This document shows, piece by piece, positions 1 through 7,509 of a DNA stretch of 9,793 nt. Below the pieces are notes generated by a model. The model saw nothing but the letters and a program-made list of their open reading frames with translations. It searched no databases and had not been told where the DNA came from. The stretch is taken from the NCBI GenBank assembly GCA_001797845.1, contig MGQN01000027.1:110684-120476 (forward strand). Direction: 5' to 3'. A program made the position numbers and the translations under genes. The DNA is from Deltaproteobacteria bacterium RBG_16_44_11. Lineage in GTDB: Bacteria > Desulfobacterota > Syntrophia > Syntrophales > Smithellaceae. The first letter of the stretch is position 1, and each line of letters opens with the position of its first letter.

Positions 1-1
1 C

Positions 2-1132
2 GGCTTTGACCGTTATTATCAAATTGTAAAATGTTTCCGCGATGAAGATTTACGCTCCGACCGTCAACCGGAATTTACGCAAATCGATGTCGAAATGTCC
101 TTCATCACCGAAGAAGATATAATCAAAATCATGGAAGGATTGATGGCGCAAATATTCAAGGTATGTCTTGATCGTGAGCTTAAACTCCCCTTCCCCCGCC
201 TCACCTATCATGATGCCGTCAGCCGCTATGGCAAAGATAACCCCGATACGCGTTTCGCTATGGAACTGGTGGACATTACATCAATAGTAAGTAATTCGGG
301 CTTTAAGCTATTTCAGGAAGTTGCCGCCGCGGGGGGGATTGTCAAAGCGATTAAGGTGGAACAAGCTTCCGGCCTTTCCCGCAAAGACCTCGACGAGCTC
401 AAGGATTATGTTGCCGTTTACGGCGCTAAGGGACTGGCCTGGGCGAGAATTAACGCCGCCGACTGGACTTCACCCATTTATAAGTTTTTGCGGCCGGAGG
501 AAGTTGAAAAAATAAATAAGGTAATGGGCGCGAAAGAAAGCGCTATTATATTTTTTGTTGCCGATGCCCCCCGCGTTGTTAACGATTCTCTCGGCAATTT
601 GCGTCTGCATTTAGCCAAAAAGCTGAATTTATTTAAACCGGATGATTTATCCTTCAGTTGGATTACCGAATTTCCGCTGATGGAATATTCGGACTCCGAA
701 AAGCGCTATGTCTCCATGCATCATCCGTTCACATCGCCTGTTCTGGAAGATGTTCACTTACTTAACTCTCAGCCGGGTAAAGTTCGCGCGCGCGCTTATG
801 ATCTTGTGTTAAATGGTTCAGAAATAGGCGGCGGGAGCATTCGGATCCACAGGAAGGATTTACAGGCTCAAATGTTCAAAGCTTTAGGTTTGAGCAATGA
901 CGAAGCCCGCAGTAAGTTTGGTTTTCTTCTGGATGCTTTGGAATACGGCGCTCCGCCTCACGGAGGAATTGCCTTCGGCCTGGATAGGCTCACTATGATT
1001 ATGACTCACGCGGAATCAATCCGCGATGTGATTGCTTTCCCGAAGACGCAAAAAGCGGCCTGCCTCTTATCGGATGCGCCGTCAAAAGTCAGCATCGAAC
1101 AACTTATGGAACTTTCCTTGAAAATTGTATAA
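2..1132 (+). CDS. aspS: Aspartyl-tRNA synthetase, 5'-truncated by window edge
   Basis: This enzyme charges tRNA(Asp) with aspartate in the cytoplasm, using ATP. The reading frame is open from base 2, so the internal Met at base 95 is not the start. The visible 376 residues are the C-terminal part of a protein usually near 590 residues; the N-terminal OB-fold anticodon-binding domain and class II motif 1 lie outside the window. Class II motif 2 is seen at fragment residues 12-29 (FRDEDLRSDRQPEFTQID). A bacterial GAD insertion domain follows, about residues 100-210. The catalytic fold resumes with a HHPFTSP segment. Motif 3 is near the C-terminus (GGIAFGLDRL) and is followed by RDVIAFPK, both typical of bacterial AspRS. 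The downstream gene starts 23 bases later on the same strand, so they may be co-transcribed. The family call is secure. Whether the enzyme also charges tRNA(Asn) cannot be judged here. Confidence 0.97.
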   Translation, partial: GFDRYYQIVKCFRDEDLRSDRQPEFTQIDVEMSFITEEDIIKIMEGLMAQIFKVCLDRELKLPFPRLTYHDAVSRYGKDNPDTRFAMELVDITSIVSNSGFKLFQEVAAAGGIVKAIKVEQASGLSRKDLDELKDYVAVYGAKGLAWARINAADWTSPIYKFLRPEEVEKINKVMGAKESAIIFFVADAPRVVNDSLGNLRLHLAKKLNLFKPDDLSFSWITEFPLMEYSDSEKRYVSMHHPFTSPVLEDVHLLNSQPGKVRARAYDLVLNGSEIGGGSIRIHRKDLQAQMFKALGLSNDEARSKFGFLLDALEYGAPPHGGIAFGLDRLTMIMTHAESIRDVIAFPKTQKAACLLSDAPSKVSIEQLMELSLKIV

Positions 1133-1155
1133 GCTAACCCCATGGAGAAAAGAAA

Positions 1156-3039
1156 GTGAAATTGAACAAACGCAAAAAACTGCTTGGTCGTAAAGTTACA
1201 AAATTTAAATTAAAAGAAGTAAAGAACCCTAATTTATATAAAGAAATCTTCCCCTACTCTGAGGTAGGTAAGGTTGCTTTTGACCACATAATTTTGCCCG
1301 TTAGTCAGGCTGAAGAAATATTTATTACGGACACTACTTTTCGCGACGGACAGCAAGCCCGTCCTCCTTACACGGTAGAACAAATTGTTAATATTTTTCA
1401 ACTTCTGAGCAAACTCGGCGGTCCCAATGGCGTAATCAGGCAATCAGAATTTTTCCTTTACAGCAAAAAAGATAAGGAAGCGGTAGAAAAATGTCAGGCA
1501 CTGGGTCTCAATTATCCGGAAATCACCGGTTGGATCAGAGCGGCAAAAGAAGATATACCTTTAGTTAAAAACGCAGGCATCAAGGAAACAGGCTTGCTCA
1601 CATCGGTTTCCGATTACCACATTTTTTTAAAGCTGAACAAGAAAAGAAGCGAAGCCATGGATGATTATCTGGGCATCGTCAAATCCATTTTGGAATTAGG
1701 CATCATTCCTCGCTGTCATTTCGAAGATATTACCCGCGCAGATATTTACGGCTTTTGTATCCCCTTTGCGCTGGAACTAATGAAACTGAGGGAAGAAAGC
1801 GGCATCGATATCAAAATCAGGCTTTGCGATACAATGGGCTACGGCATAACCTATCCCGGAGCGGCTCTTCCCCGCAGTGTAGATAAACTGGTCCGTGCTT
1901 TTATTGATGAAGCCGGGGTGCCCGGCCATCTCTTAGAATGGCATGGCCATAATGATTTTCACCGAGCCATGACCAATGCCACGACGGCCTGGATTTATGG
2001 CTGCAGCGCGGCCAATTCAACTCTTTTAGGCCTGGGCGAACGTACAGGCAATCCTCCGATTGAAGGTCTGATTATTGAATATATCGCGCTTAAAGGAAAT
2101 AATAACGGAATTGATACGACGATAATTACCGATATCGCCGAATATTTTGAAGCCGAACTGGGAGTGAAGATACCTCACAATTATCCTTTTGTTGGTTCGG
2201 AGTTCAATGTCACCCGCGCGGGCGTTCATGCTGACGGCCTTATTAAATGCGAAGAAATTTATAACATCTTCGATACCAACAAAATATTAAAAAGACCCAT
2301 TGTCACCATGATCACCGACAAATCAGGCAATGCCGGTATAGCTTTTTGGATTAATCAACGCTTCGGCCTTAAGGGTGAAAGCGCTGTAGATAAAAGGCAT
2401 CCGGGAATTTCTAAAATCAATAAGTGGATTACTGAACAATATGATTCCGGCCGCATTACTACTATTTCTCCTGAAGAGATGGAAAAAAAGGTGCGTTTCT
2501 ATTTGCCGGAACATTTTATGTCGGCATTGGAAAAAATCAAATATATAGCTGAAAAAGCCGCCGTAACCGCGGTAAACCAAATTATCGAACATTCGTTAAT
2601 GAAAAGCATGAATACCGAACAGCAAGAACCGCTGATGCAAGAATTCGTTGATAAACATCCTTCTGTTCAATTCGCGTATATAGTGGATATGAACGGCAGA
2701 AAGACTACTAAAAACATTACCAACATTGCCGATCGTGCTAAATATGAAAATTATGGAGTAGGCATCGACCAATCCGACCGGGAATGGTTTATAAAACCTC
2801 TGCAGACGGGAAAAGTTCATGTTACCGATTTCTTCATTTCCAAAATGACAGGAGTTCTATGTTTTACCGTTTCCGCACCTATCGTCAACGATAAAGATGA
2901 AATGATCGGCATTTTCGGTGTGGATATTCAATTCGAGGATTGGGTTAAAAGAGCTGAAGAGATGGATGATACTGACAATATAGCCCTGCGTGCTCAATAC
3001 GAAGAAGTTAAAAGCAAAGCAAAACACGACCACCATTAA
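1156..3039 (+). CDS. HMGL/DRE-TIM-type acyltransferase, putative Re-citrate synthase, with C-terminal Cache/PAS-like domain
   Basis: This is a cytoplasmic 627-residue protein of the isopropylmalate/homocitrate/Re-citrate synthase family, which condenses acetyl-CoA with a 2-oxoacid. The catalytic TIM barrel spans about residues 50-400. It starts with TDTTFRDGQQ (58-67) and has the metal-binding HxH in WHGHND (H263, H265) and ERTGN at 295-299. After a helical linker, residues about 456-600 form a Cache/PAS-like sensor fold (YIVDMNGRK, REWF, then SAPIVNDKDEMIGIFGVDI). No membrane segment or signal peptide is present, so this sensor-like domain would act inside the cell, perhaps as an allosteric site. 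The usual LeuA regulatory domain is not seen. From memory, Syntrophus aciditrophicus has a Re-citrate synthase of about this size; that assignment is inference, and homocitrate or isopropylmalate synthase remain alternatives. The start is GTG, with GGAG eight bases upstream. The C-terminus ends in a charged tail (KHDHH). Confidence 0.75.
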   Translation: MKLNKRKKLLGRKVTKFKLKEVKNPNLYKEIFPYSEVGKVAFDHIILPVSQAEEIFITDTTFRDGQQARPPYTVEQIVNIFQLLSKLGGPNGVIRQSEFFLYSKKDKEAVEKCQALGLNYPEITGWIRAAKEDIPLVKNAGIKETGLLTSVSDYHIFLKLNKKRSEAMDDYLGIVKSILELGIIPRCHFEDITRADIYGFCIPFALELMKLREESGIDIKIRLCDTMGYGITYPGAALPRSVDKLVRAFIDEAGVPGHLLEWHGHNDFHRAMTNATTAWIYGCSAANSTLLGLGERTGNPPIEGLIIEYIALKGNNNGIDTTIITDIAEYFEAELGVKIPHNYPFVGSEFNVTRAGVHADGLIKCEEIYNIFDTNKILKRPIVTMITDKSGNAGIAFWINQRFGLKGESAVDKRHPGISKINKWITEQYDSGRITTISPEEMEKKVRFYLPEHFMSALEKIKYIAEKAAVTAVNQIIEHSLMKSMNTEQQEPLMQEFVDKHPSVQFAYIVDMNGRKTTKNITNIADRAKYENYGVGIDQSDREWFIKPLQTGKVHVTDFFISKMTGVLCFTVSAPIVNDKDEMIGIFGVDIQFEDWVKRAEEMDDTDNIALRAQYEEVKSKAKHDHH

Positions 3040-3064
3040 TCCCGCATCGCTCCGCTTGCGGGAT
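3039..3064. repeat. 7-bp inverted repeat after the synthase gene, possible terminator stem
   Basis: ATCCCGC at 3039-3045 pairs with GCGGGAT at 3058-3064 around a 12-base loop. It begins on the last base of the synthase stop codon. No T-run follows on either strand, so a classical intrinsic terminator is not shown. It could instead protect the 3' end of the mRNA. Confidence 0.4.
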
Positions 3065-3076
3065 AAGTTCGACTAA

Positions 3077-3108
3077 CCAATTCCAATGCGCTATGCTTTC
3101 GTAATTGG
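3077..3108. terminator. Possible bidirectional terminator between convergent genes
   Basis: CCAATT at 3077-3082 pairs with AATTGG at 3103-3108 in the 76-base gap between the convergent synthase and helicase genes. The plus strand continues AGTCTCTCT, only a weak U-rich tail, and the minus strand has no clear one. The position suits a shared terminator, but the stem is short (6 bp) and the loop is 20 bases, so this is weak. Confidence 0.3.
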
Positions 3109-3115
3109 AGTCTCT

Positions 3116-5086
3116 CTAATATTCCGCGTAAAGAGTCCACTGCTCAAAAGGACGATTCTCGTCCCCAACGGAAAGCGGCGCTATTTCGTTTATGAAGCGC
3201 GATGGTGTAAGCATGATATTACCCGAAGCGCGGCTATAATCCAATGCCGGGCAACATAAGTATAGCTGATCTTTTGCCCTGGTCAGGGCTACATAAAATA
3301 GCCTTCTTTCTTCTTCTTCGCCGCTTGGTTCCTTCAATGCCCTCTGTAGGGGAATCATACCGTCCGCGCACCAGATTACGAAAACATATGACCATTCCAG
3401 CCCTTTGGCCTGATGAATAGTACTCAGTATTATTTTGTTCTCTTTTCCCTCTTCTTCAAAACCTTCTTCTTTGGCCACATTTGTAAGCAATGCCAATTCA
3501 TTTAAGAAATCTTCCATGCGCTCAAATTGGACAGAGAATATTCCCAACTGAATCAAATCTTCCTCCCGGGAAACAGCATCGGAATAATTTTCCTGCAGAT
3601 AAGAACGATAACCACATTTGTTTAACAAAACATCTACTATTTTTTCCGGCATACGTTCTGGCAACTGCAACTCTAAAATCGTTTGCATAGTTTTCCGGCA
3701 TTGCTCTATTCCTGTTTTTGCCGCTGCCGGAACAATTCGCATAAATTCATTTTCCATAAAAGCTTCCAGAGAATTTTCTTTTTTTGCCAAATAGTCCCAT
3801 ATCTTATCGAAAGTTACTTTGCCTACCTTAGGATACATTGTCAGCAGGCGTCTCCATGCTAACTCATCATGGGAGTTTGTTAAAACTCTCATATAAGAAG
3901 TTACATCTTTTATATGCGCCTGTTCAAAAAAACGGATACCGGAACGAATATCGAAAGGTATGTCTCTGCGTACCAATTCCATTTGCAACTCCATCGAATG
4001 ATAATGCGCGCGGTAAAGAACCGCTATCTCGCTGTGCGGCATATCGGAACGGATCAATTCCGAGATTCTCTGCGCCACAAAATCAGCCTGTTTCAACACA
4101 TTTTGCGCGTAAACCATAACCGGGCGCATACCTTTATTCCGTACTGCTTTTAATTCCTTAGGAAATTGATTTTCGTTATTATTTATACTTAAATTCGCCA
4201 GATGTAATATTTCCGGTGTGCTGCGATAATTTGTTTCCAATTTATATATTTTGCAATCCGGATAGCGTTGTGGGAAATTAATTATGTTGCTGAAACTTGC
4301 GCCGCGAAAGGAATAAATACTTTGCGAGTCGTCCCCCACCACCATCAAATTTCGATGGCCGCAAGCCAGTATATCAATAATATCAGCCTGAATAACATTT
4401 ACGTCCTGATATTCGTCAACTAAAATGTGCTGATATCTGCGGGAAAGGTTTTCTAATATATCCGGATTACCCACTAAAACCCTTCGGCAATTACTGAGCA
4501 AATCGTCGAAATCCATTACGTTAAGTTCAATTTTTTTTTGCGAATAGAGAAAAGCTATCTGCTCTATTTCATTATTTAGATGATAAAAAAAAGGATATTT
4601 TGCCTGAAGTACATCTTCCAACGAGCTTTGCGTGTTAAAAGTCAAGCTGATTATTTCACCAAGTACATTACTTTTGGGAAATTTGCTGATTTTTGAATCA
4701 ATTTTTGATTCGGAGATACAGGTATTTATTAATTGATGTGAATCCTCACTATCCAGTATGGAAAAATTACCGCGATAGCCTAGCCGAAAAGCGTGGTTTC
4801 TTAAGATAAGATGGGCAATATGATGAAACGTACCGCCCATTATTTTTCCTGTATATAAGTTACTGAGGCATTCGACCCGATTAAGCATGGAGCGCGCCGC
4901 TTTATTCGTAAATGTAGCCAGTAAAATGTTTTCCGGTGGAATGCCGCTTTCCAAAAGACGGGCAACACGATATGTCAGTGTGCGTGTTTTACCGCTTCCC
5001 GCTCCGGCCAAAACAAGAAGCACTCCGCCCTCTTCCATTACTACACGATATTGCTCCGGATTGAGTTCTTTTTCATAATCAATCAT
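3116..5086 (-). CDS. UvrD/Rep/PcrA-family superfamily 1A DNA helicase
   Basis: This 656-residue ATP-driven 3'-5' DNA helicase belongs to the group used in repair and in rescue of stalled replication. All main SF1A motifs are visible: Q motif (LNPEQ, near residue 12), Walker A AGAGSGKT (27-34), motif II DEYQD (224-228), motif III GDDSQSIYSFRGA (251-263), motif IV with NYRST (286-290), motif V STIHQAKGLEW (555-565) and motif VI VALTRA (599-604). It is shorter than PcrA/UvrD, usually above 700 residues, and ends soon after motif VI, so the flexible C-terminal Tudor-like tail of PcrA is reduced or absent. The ATG directly follows the adk stop codon (TAAATG), which indicates translational coupling to adk. 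I leave the symbol empty because uvrD, pcrA and rep cannot be separated by motifs alone. The association with adk is probably transcriptional convenience. Confidence 0.93.
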   Translation of the reverse strand: MIDYEKELNPEQYRVVMEEGGVLLVLAGAGSGKTRTLTYRVARLLESGIPPENILLATFTNKAARSMLNRVECLSNLYTGKIMGGTFHHIAHLILRNHAFRLGYRGNFSILDSEDSHQLINTCISESKIDSKISKFPKSNVLGEIISLTFNTQSSLEDVLQAKYPFFYHLNNEIEQIAFLYSQKKIELNVMDFDDLLSNCRRVLVGNPDILENLSRRYQHILVDEYQDVNVIQADIIDILACGHRNLMVVGDDSQSIYSFRGASFSNIINFPQRYPDCKIYKLETNYRSTPEILHLANLSINNNENQFPKELKAVRNKGMRPVMVYAQNVLKQADFVAQRISELIRSDMPHSEIAVLYRAHYHSMELQMELVRRDIPFDIRSGIRFFEQAHIKDVTSYMRVLTNSHDELAWRRLLTMYPKVGKVTFDKIWDYLAKKENSLEAFMENEFMRIVPAAAKTGIEQCRKTMQTILELQLPERMPEKIVDVLLNKCGYRSYLQENYSDAVSREEDLIQLGIFSVQFERMEDFLNELALLTNVAKEEGFEEEGKENKIILSTIHQAKGLEWSYVFVIWCADGMIPLQRALKEPSGEEEERRLFYVALTRAKDQLYLCCPALDYSRASGNIMLTPSRFINEIAPLSVGDENRPFEQWTLYAEY

Positions 5087-5773
5087 TTAATTTTTTTTAC
5101 CGGCAACAACTCTTTTTTTTATTTTTATATTTTCTGCACATTTTTTAATTTCAGCAACAGTTTCCGGGGCAATTAGCGATGGAACATTTTCCAAGAAACC
5201 TTCGTTTTCGTAGAAACCGATAAGGGGCGCGGTTTTTTGGTTGTATATCTTTATTCTGTCGGAGATTGCTTCCGCTGTCTCGTCTTCTCTCTGGATAACA
5301 TCATGCCCACATTTTTTACATTTTCCTCCCTGGGCCGGAGGATTGTTTTTAACATTGTAAATTTCCTGACAAGACGAATTTATACAGGTTCGTCTGGTAG
5401 ATAGCCTGTCTAAAATAATATTTGACGGAACTTCCAAATTGACCACAAAATCCAACTCTATATTTAATCTGGCCAGTGTTTTCTTTAATTCCTGCGCTTG
5501 ATGAATCGTTCGGGGAAAACCGTCCAATATAAAACCGTTGCGGCAATCGGTCTCCTGCAAACGCACTTCCATAATCTCCATTATCAGCGAATCGGGAACA
5601 AGGTCTCCACTGTCCATATATTTTTTTGCTTTTTTCCCTAAATCGGTTCCCTTTTTGACCGCTGAACGTAAAATATCTCCAGTGGATATTTGAATCGAGC
5701 CGTCATATTCCGTAAGAAGCTTCGCTACAGTGCCCTTCCCTGCTCCCGGAGATCCTAATAAAATTATTCTCAT
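5087..5773 (-). CDS. adk: Adenylate kinase, zinc-LID type
   Basis: This enzyme interconverts ATP + AMP and 2 ADP in the cytoplasm. The 228-residue length fits the long-LID bacterial form. Visible elements are the P-loop GSPGAGKGT (7-15), the AMP-binding STGDILR (30-36), and LDGFPRT (83-89). The LID region carries four Cys (130, 135, 152, 155) in a CX4C...CX2C arrangement, expected to hold a structural zinc. The first spacing is wider than the common CX2C. The start is ATG at 5773, with GGAG six bases upstream. A TTG four codons further upstream (5785) overlaps that Shine-Dalgarno and is unlikely to be used. The gene is first in a two-gene unit with the helicase (no bases between stop and next ATG). 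The C-terminus is Lys/Arg-rich (KIKKR, then GKKN). Confidence 0.96.
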   Translation of the reverse strand: MRIILLGSPGAGKGTVAKLLTEYDGSIQISTGDILRSAVKKGTDLGKKAKKYMDSGDLVPDSLIMEIMEVRLQETDCRNGFILDGFPRTIHQAQELKKTLARLNIELDFVVNLEVPSNIILDRLSTRRTCINSSCQEIYNVKNNPPAQGGKCKKCGHDVIQREDETAEAISDRIKIYNQKTAPLIGFYENEGFLENVPSLIAPETVAEIKKCAENIKIKKRVVAGKKN

Positions 5774-5779
5774 GATTTT

Positions 5780-5783
5780 CTCC
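5780..5783 (-). promoter_or_regulatory. Ribosome binding site deciding the adk start
   Basis: The minus strand reads TTGGAGAAAATCATG. GGAG sits six bases before the ATG at 5773. An alternative TTG start would lie within the same element, so the ATG is preferred. Confidence 0.75.
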
Positions 5784-5812
5784 AAATAAATATTTTATAT
5801 AATTGCTTCGCG

Positions 5813-5841
5813 CTTATAATGTAAATAATTTTTACGGTCAA
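5813..5841 (-). promoter_or_regulatory. Sigma-70-type promoter for adk-helicase
   Basis: On the minus strand, TTGACC (5841-5836) is followed by an exact 17-base AT-rich spacer and TATAAG (5818-5813). Transcription should begin near 5806, giving a short AT-rich leader of about 30 bases before the adk start. Both hexamers match consensus at five of six bases, and the position suits the gene pair. Confidence 0.75.
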
Positions 5842-5993
5842 GCTAATATCACGGGTATAGAATCAAGTTTACTTGACGGCGAGTGTAAAAACGACCACAA
5901 AGCAGAACTTAGTACGTATAGCTTCCTGAAGTCAGTAATCAGCATGAGGCATGAAAAGCGATGCTTTCTTATGGGAATGACACATCCCTTTCC

Positions 5994-6030
5994 CAACCGC
6001 ATCGCCAACCCCTGCTTTGCGACACGGTTG
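5994..6030. repeat. Imperfect 12-bp inverted repeat (hairpin)
   Basis: CAACCGCATCGC at 5994-6005 pairs with GCGACACGGTTG at 6019-6030. Ten of twelve pairs match, with a 2x2 internal mismatch, around a 13-base loop. No T-run follows. It might be the end of a small mobile element, an mRNA structure, or chance. Confidence 0.4.
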
Positions 6031-6058
6031 TAGTATAATATGGGTTGAGGAGGTAAGG

Positions 6059-6154
6059 ATGGTAACCCAGAAAAAAATTGACAGCCTTGCCTATGGATTG
6101 TATGATTTAACTGGGGAGTAGATATGCAATGTGAAGGAGAGTGCAAGCAAGTGA
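6059..6154 (+). pseudogene. Remnant resembling the C-terminal tail of Eco57I-type restriction-modification enzymes
   Basis: A short frame begins ATG after a very strong GAGGAGGT and encodes 20 residues including KKIDSLAYGLYDLTGE, ending at TAG (6119-6121). Reading through this stop in the same frame continues ICNVKESASK until TGA at 6152. From family memory, Eco57I-like methyltransferase/endonucleases often end in a segment of the type ID-LVYELYGLTEEEI-IVE, so the TAG sits where a Glu codon (GAG) would be expected. The upstream frame shows no further homology, so only a tail fragment is present. It could alternatively be a real small peptide, given the good ribosome binding site. The fragment also contains the promoter at 6078-6106. 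Confidence 0.4.
6078..6106 (+). promoter_or_regulatory. Near-consensus sigma-70 promoter for the peptide-modification operon
   Basis: TTGACA at 6078-6083 is a perfect -35. A 17-base spacer leads to TATGAT at 6101-6106, five of six matches to the -10 consensus. Transcription should begin near 6113, leaving a leader of roughly 90 bases before the radical SAM gene. The elements fall within the restriction-enzyme-like remnant, on codons for its ID-S and LYDL residues. Confidence 0.7.
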
Positions 6155-6180
6155 TAGTTTTGTTTGCAAGAATAAAATAG
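6124..6180 (+). CDS. Possible leader mini-ORF of 18 residues, doubtful
   Basis: ATG at 6124 follows GGGGAG (6113-6118) by five bases and encodes MQCEGECKQVIVLFARIK before TAG. It sits in the leader of the operon, 21 bases before the radical SAM gene. It has a CX3C pair but no resemblance to the precursor at 7510. It may be chance, or a short leader ORF affecting translation of the next gene. The predicted transcription start would fall inside its ribosome binding site, which argues against efficient translation. Confidence 0.15.
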   Translation: MQCEGECKQVIVLFARIK

Positions 6181-6191
6181 CGAAAGGAATT

Positions 6192-6196
6192 AGGAG
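6192..6196 (+). promoter_or_regulatory. Ribosome binding site supporting the TTG start of the radical SAM gene
   Basis: AGGAG lies five bases upstream of TTG at 6202. No in-frame ATG precedes the conserved start of the domain, and the first residues lead straight into the radical SAM fold, so the TTG start is accepted. Confidence 0.75.
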
Positions 6197-6201
6197 CCAA
6201 G

Positions 6202-7230
6202 TTGAAAACCCGATTTGAAGACTTAAATGTAGATAGGGAGTTCTATTTTCAATGGCATATCACAGAAAAATGTAATCTAAGATGTCAACATTGCTATCAG
6301 AATGACTATACCTCTGCCAATGAACTAGACTTGGACGAATTAAGGTATATAGCAGACAAAATCAATACTACCTTGGAAAAATGGAATAAAAAAGGCACTA
6401 TTTCTATTACCGGTGGGGAACCTTTTATGGTCAAAGATAAGGTCTTTCCACTATTACAGCATATCAGTTCTATCAAAACCATTTACTATTTCGATATTCT
6501 TACTAACGGCAAATTACTTGATCAGCCCGCTCTGGATAAACTAAAAGAATTTAAAAAACTCAGACGGGTACAACTCTCTTTAGAGGCAGCAGATCAAAAA
6601 TTAAACGACCAGATTCGAGAAAATGGTAGCTTTGAGAACACCTTATCTGCTATTAGGTTATTGAAAAAAAATGATTTTCAGGTAGCCATTATGATGACTA
6701 TTAGTAATTTGAATAAAAATGAGGTTGAGCCCCTGGTCAATTTACTTGAAAAAGAAGGTGTTGACACCTTCTCTGCCGAACGCTTTATCCCTGAAGGAGT
6801 AGGCGTCGGTTTAAAGGATGAATTTCTAACATCGGAAGAACTAAAAAATGTATTTCAAAGAATTTATTCTCTGGCTATGAAAAAGGACAAAATTAAAATC
6901 TTATTATATCGACCTTTGTTTGCGCTTTTGAATGGGAATGACCCAACTGTTGGGGCAATGTGTTCTGCTGGTACCAATGCTTTGACCATAATGCATGACG
7001 GTACAATTTACCCCTGTCGTCGTCTGCCTATACCAATTGGAAATGTGATGCAAGACACTTTGTACAAAATTTGGTATACTTCTGATGTCCTATGGAATAT
7101 CAGAAATTCAAAAAACATCAAAGGTAAATGTAACCGTTGTGATTTTATACCTGTCTGTCGGGGCTGCCGTGCCTCAGCATATGCCGCAACTGGTGATTAC
7201 CTCGCAGGAGATCCGCAGTGCTGGAAATAA
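6202..7230 (+). CDS. Radical SAM/SPASM peptide-modifying enzyme (PqqE-like)
   Basis: This 342-residue cytoplasmic enzyme is expected to cleave S-adenosylmethionine and use the radical to modify a peptide. The radical SAM cluster motif is CNLRCQHC (C24, C28, C31, CX3CX2C), followed by the SAM-binding GGEP (71-74) in a partial TIM barrel. The C-terminal SPASM domain holds seven Cys (254, 272, 310, 313, 319, 322, 340) with a CX2CX5CX2C core, enough for auxiliary iron-sulphur clusters. The next gene encodes a PqqD-like partner and starts within the last 13 bases of this one. A candidate precursor lies directly after that. This context points to RiPP maturation rather than haem d1 or other SPASM roles, although related enzymes act on porphyrins. 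The substrate is probably the Cys-rich core at 7510-7656; thioether, carbon-carbon or other cross-links are all possible. The SPASM family call is firm; the chemistry is inference. Confidence 0.92.
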   Translation: MKTRFEDLNVDREFYFQWHITEKCNLRCQHCYQNDYTSANELDLDELRYIADKINTTLEKWNKKGTISITGGEPFMVKDKVFPLLQHISSIKTIYYFDILTNGKLLDQPALDKLKEFKKLRRVQLSLEAADQKLNDQIRENGSFENTLSAIRLLKKNDFQVAIMMTISNLNKNEVEPLVNLLEKEGVDTFSAERFIPEGVGVGLKDEFLTSEELKNVFQRIYSLAMKKDKIKILLYRPLFALLNGNDPTVGAMCSAGTNALTIMHDGTIYPCRRLPIPIGNVMQDTLYKIWYTSDVLWNIRNSKNIKGKCNRCDFIPVCRGCRASAYAATGDYLAGDPQCWK

Positions 7231-7505
7231 ATAAAAGTGATGTCTTTTTTCTATCAGATAATGCTTTTCTTCAGAAACTAGAAGAATTAAGGAAATATTG
7301 GGTTTTTAATATAGAAACTGGTGAGCATTATAGCCTTAATGAAACATCTTACTGGATACTGGAGCAGATAGCATTGAATTTACCTATTGAAAGTATTTTA
7401 AGCGATCTAGTAGATATTTATGATGTGGATGAAGAACAAAGCAAAAATGATCTCGATGAGACAATAAATAAATTCTTAAAAGAAAAAATTATCAAAAGGA
7501 GATAG
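7218..7505 (+). CDS. PqqD-like RiPP recognition element (RRE) protein
   Basis: This 95-residue soluble protein has the layout of PqqD: an N-terminal beta region (WVFNIETGEHYSLNETSYWIL, split at about 28-48), then helices around LPIESILSDLVDIYDVDEE, and a final helix ending in KEKIIKRR. PqqD-family proteins bind leader peptides and present them to radical SAM partners. The GTG start overlaps the last 13 bases of the radical SAM gene, and AGGAG lies seven bases upstream within that gene, which fits translational coupling. The stop is four bases before the precursor ATG. The leader motif YxxPxL of that precursor is the kind bound by stand-alone RREs in lasso peptide clusters, so it is the likely ligand. 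Sequence similarity is modest, as is normal in this fold, but context makes the call strong. Confidence 0.85.
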   Translation: MLEINKSDVFFLSDNAFLQKLEELRKYWVFNIETGEHYSLNETSYWILEQIALNLPIESILSDLVDIYDVDEEQSKNDLDETINKFLKEKIIKRR

Positions 7506-7509
7506 TAAA

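Larger units (their letters stand above)
5842..6201. other. Intergenic boundary region without a convincing intact gene
   Basis: This stretch separates the housekeeping block from the peptide-modification operon. Open frames exist on both strands (for example a minus-strand frame across 5838-6200), but they show no recognisable domain and cross the hairpin and promoter described here, so I do not call them. What I can support is an imperfect hairpin at 5994-6030, a restriction-enzyme-like tail remnant at 6059-6154, a strong promoter at 6078-6106, and the ribosome binding site at 6192-6196. An isolated TATAAT at 6034-6039 has no -35 at correct distance. The section 5842-5993 holds nothing that I recognise. 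Confidence 0.6.

Noticed and set aside
5774..5785. TTG start four codons upstream for adk
   Set aside because: This TTG is part of the TTGGAG ribosome site for the ATG at 5773, and the extra residues precede the normal adenylate kinase start.
5994..6030. Integron attC-like site
   Set aside because: The end sequence does not match the GTTRRRY core-site pattern, and no integrase or cassette structure is seen.
5803..6033. A 76-codon plus-strand open frame
   Set aside because: It lacks a convincing ribosome binding site, overlaps the adk promoter, and shows no recognisable features.
6034..6039. Perfect TATAAT as a promoter for the peptide operon
   Set aside because: The only TTG-like -35 (TTGCGA, 6017-6022) is 11 bases away, too close; there is no extended -10. 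The 6078-6106 promoter is much better.
5838..6200. A 120-codon minus-strand open frame in the intergenic region
   Set aside because: No recognised domain, poor start context, and it overlaps the adk promoter, the hairpin and the plus-strand promoter; it is probably chance.
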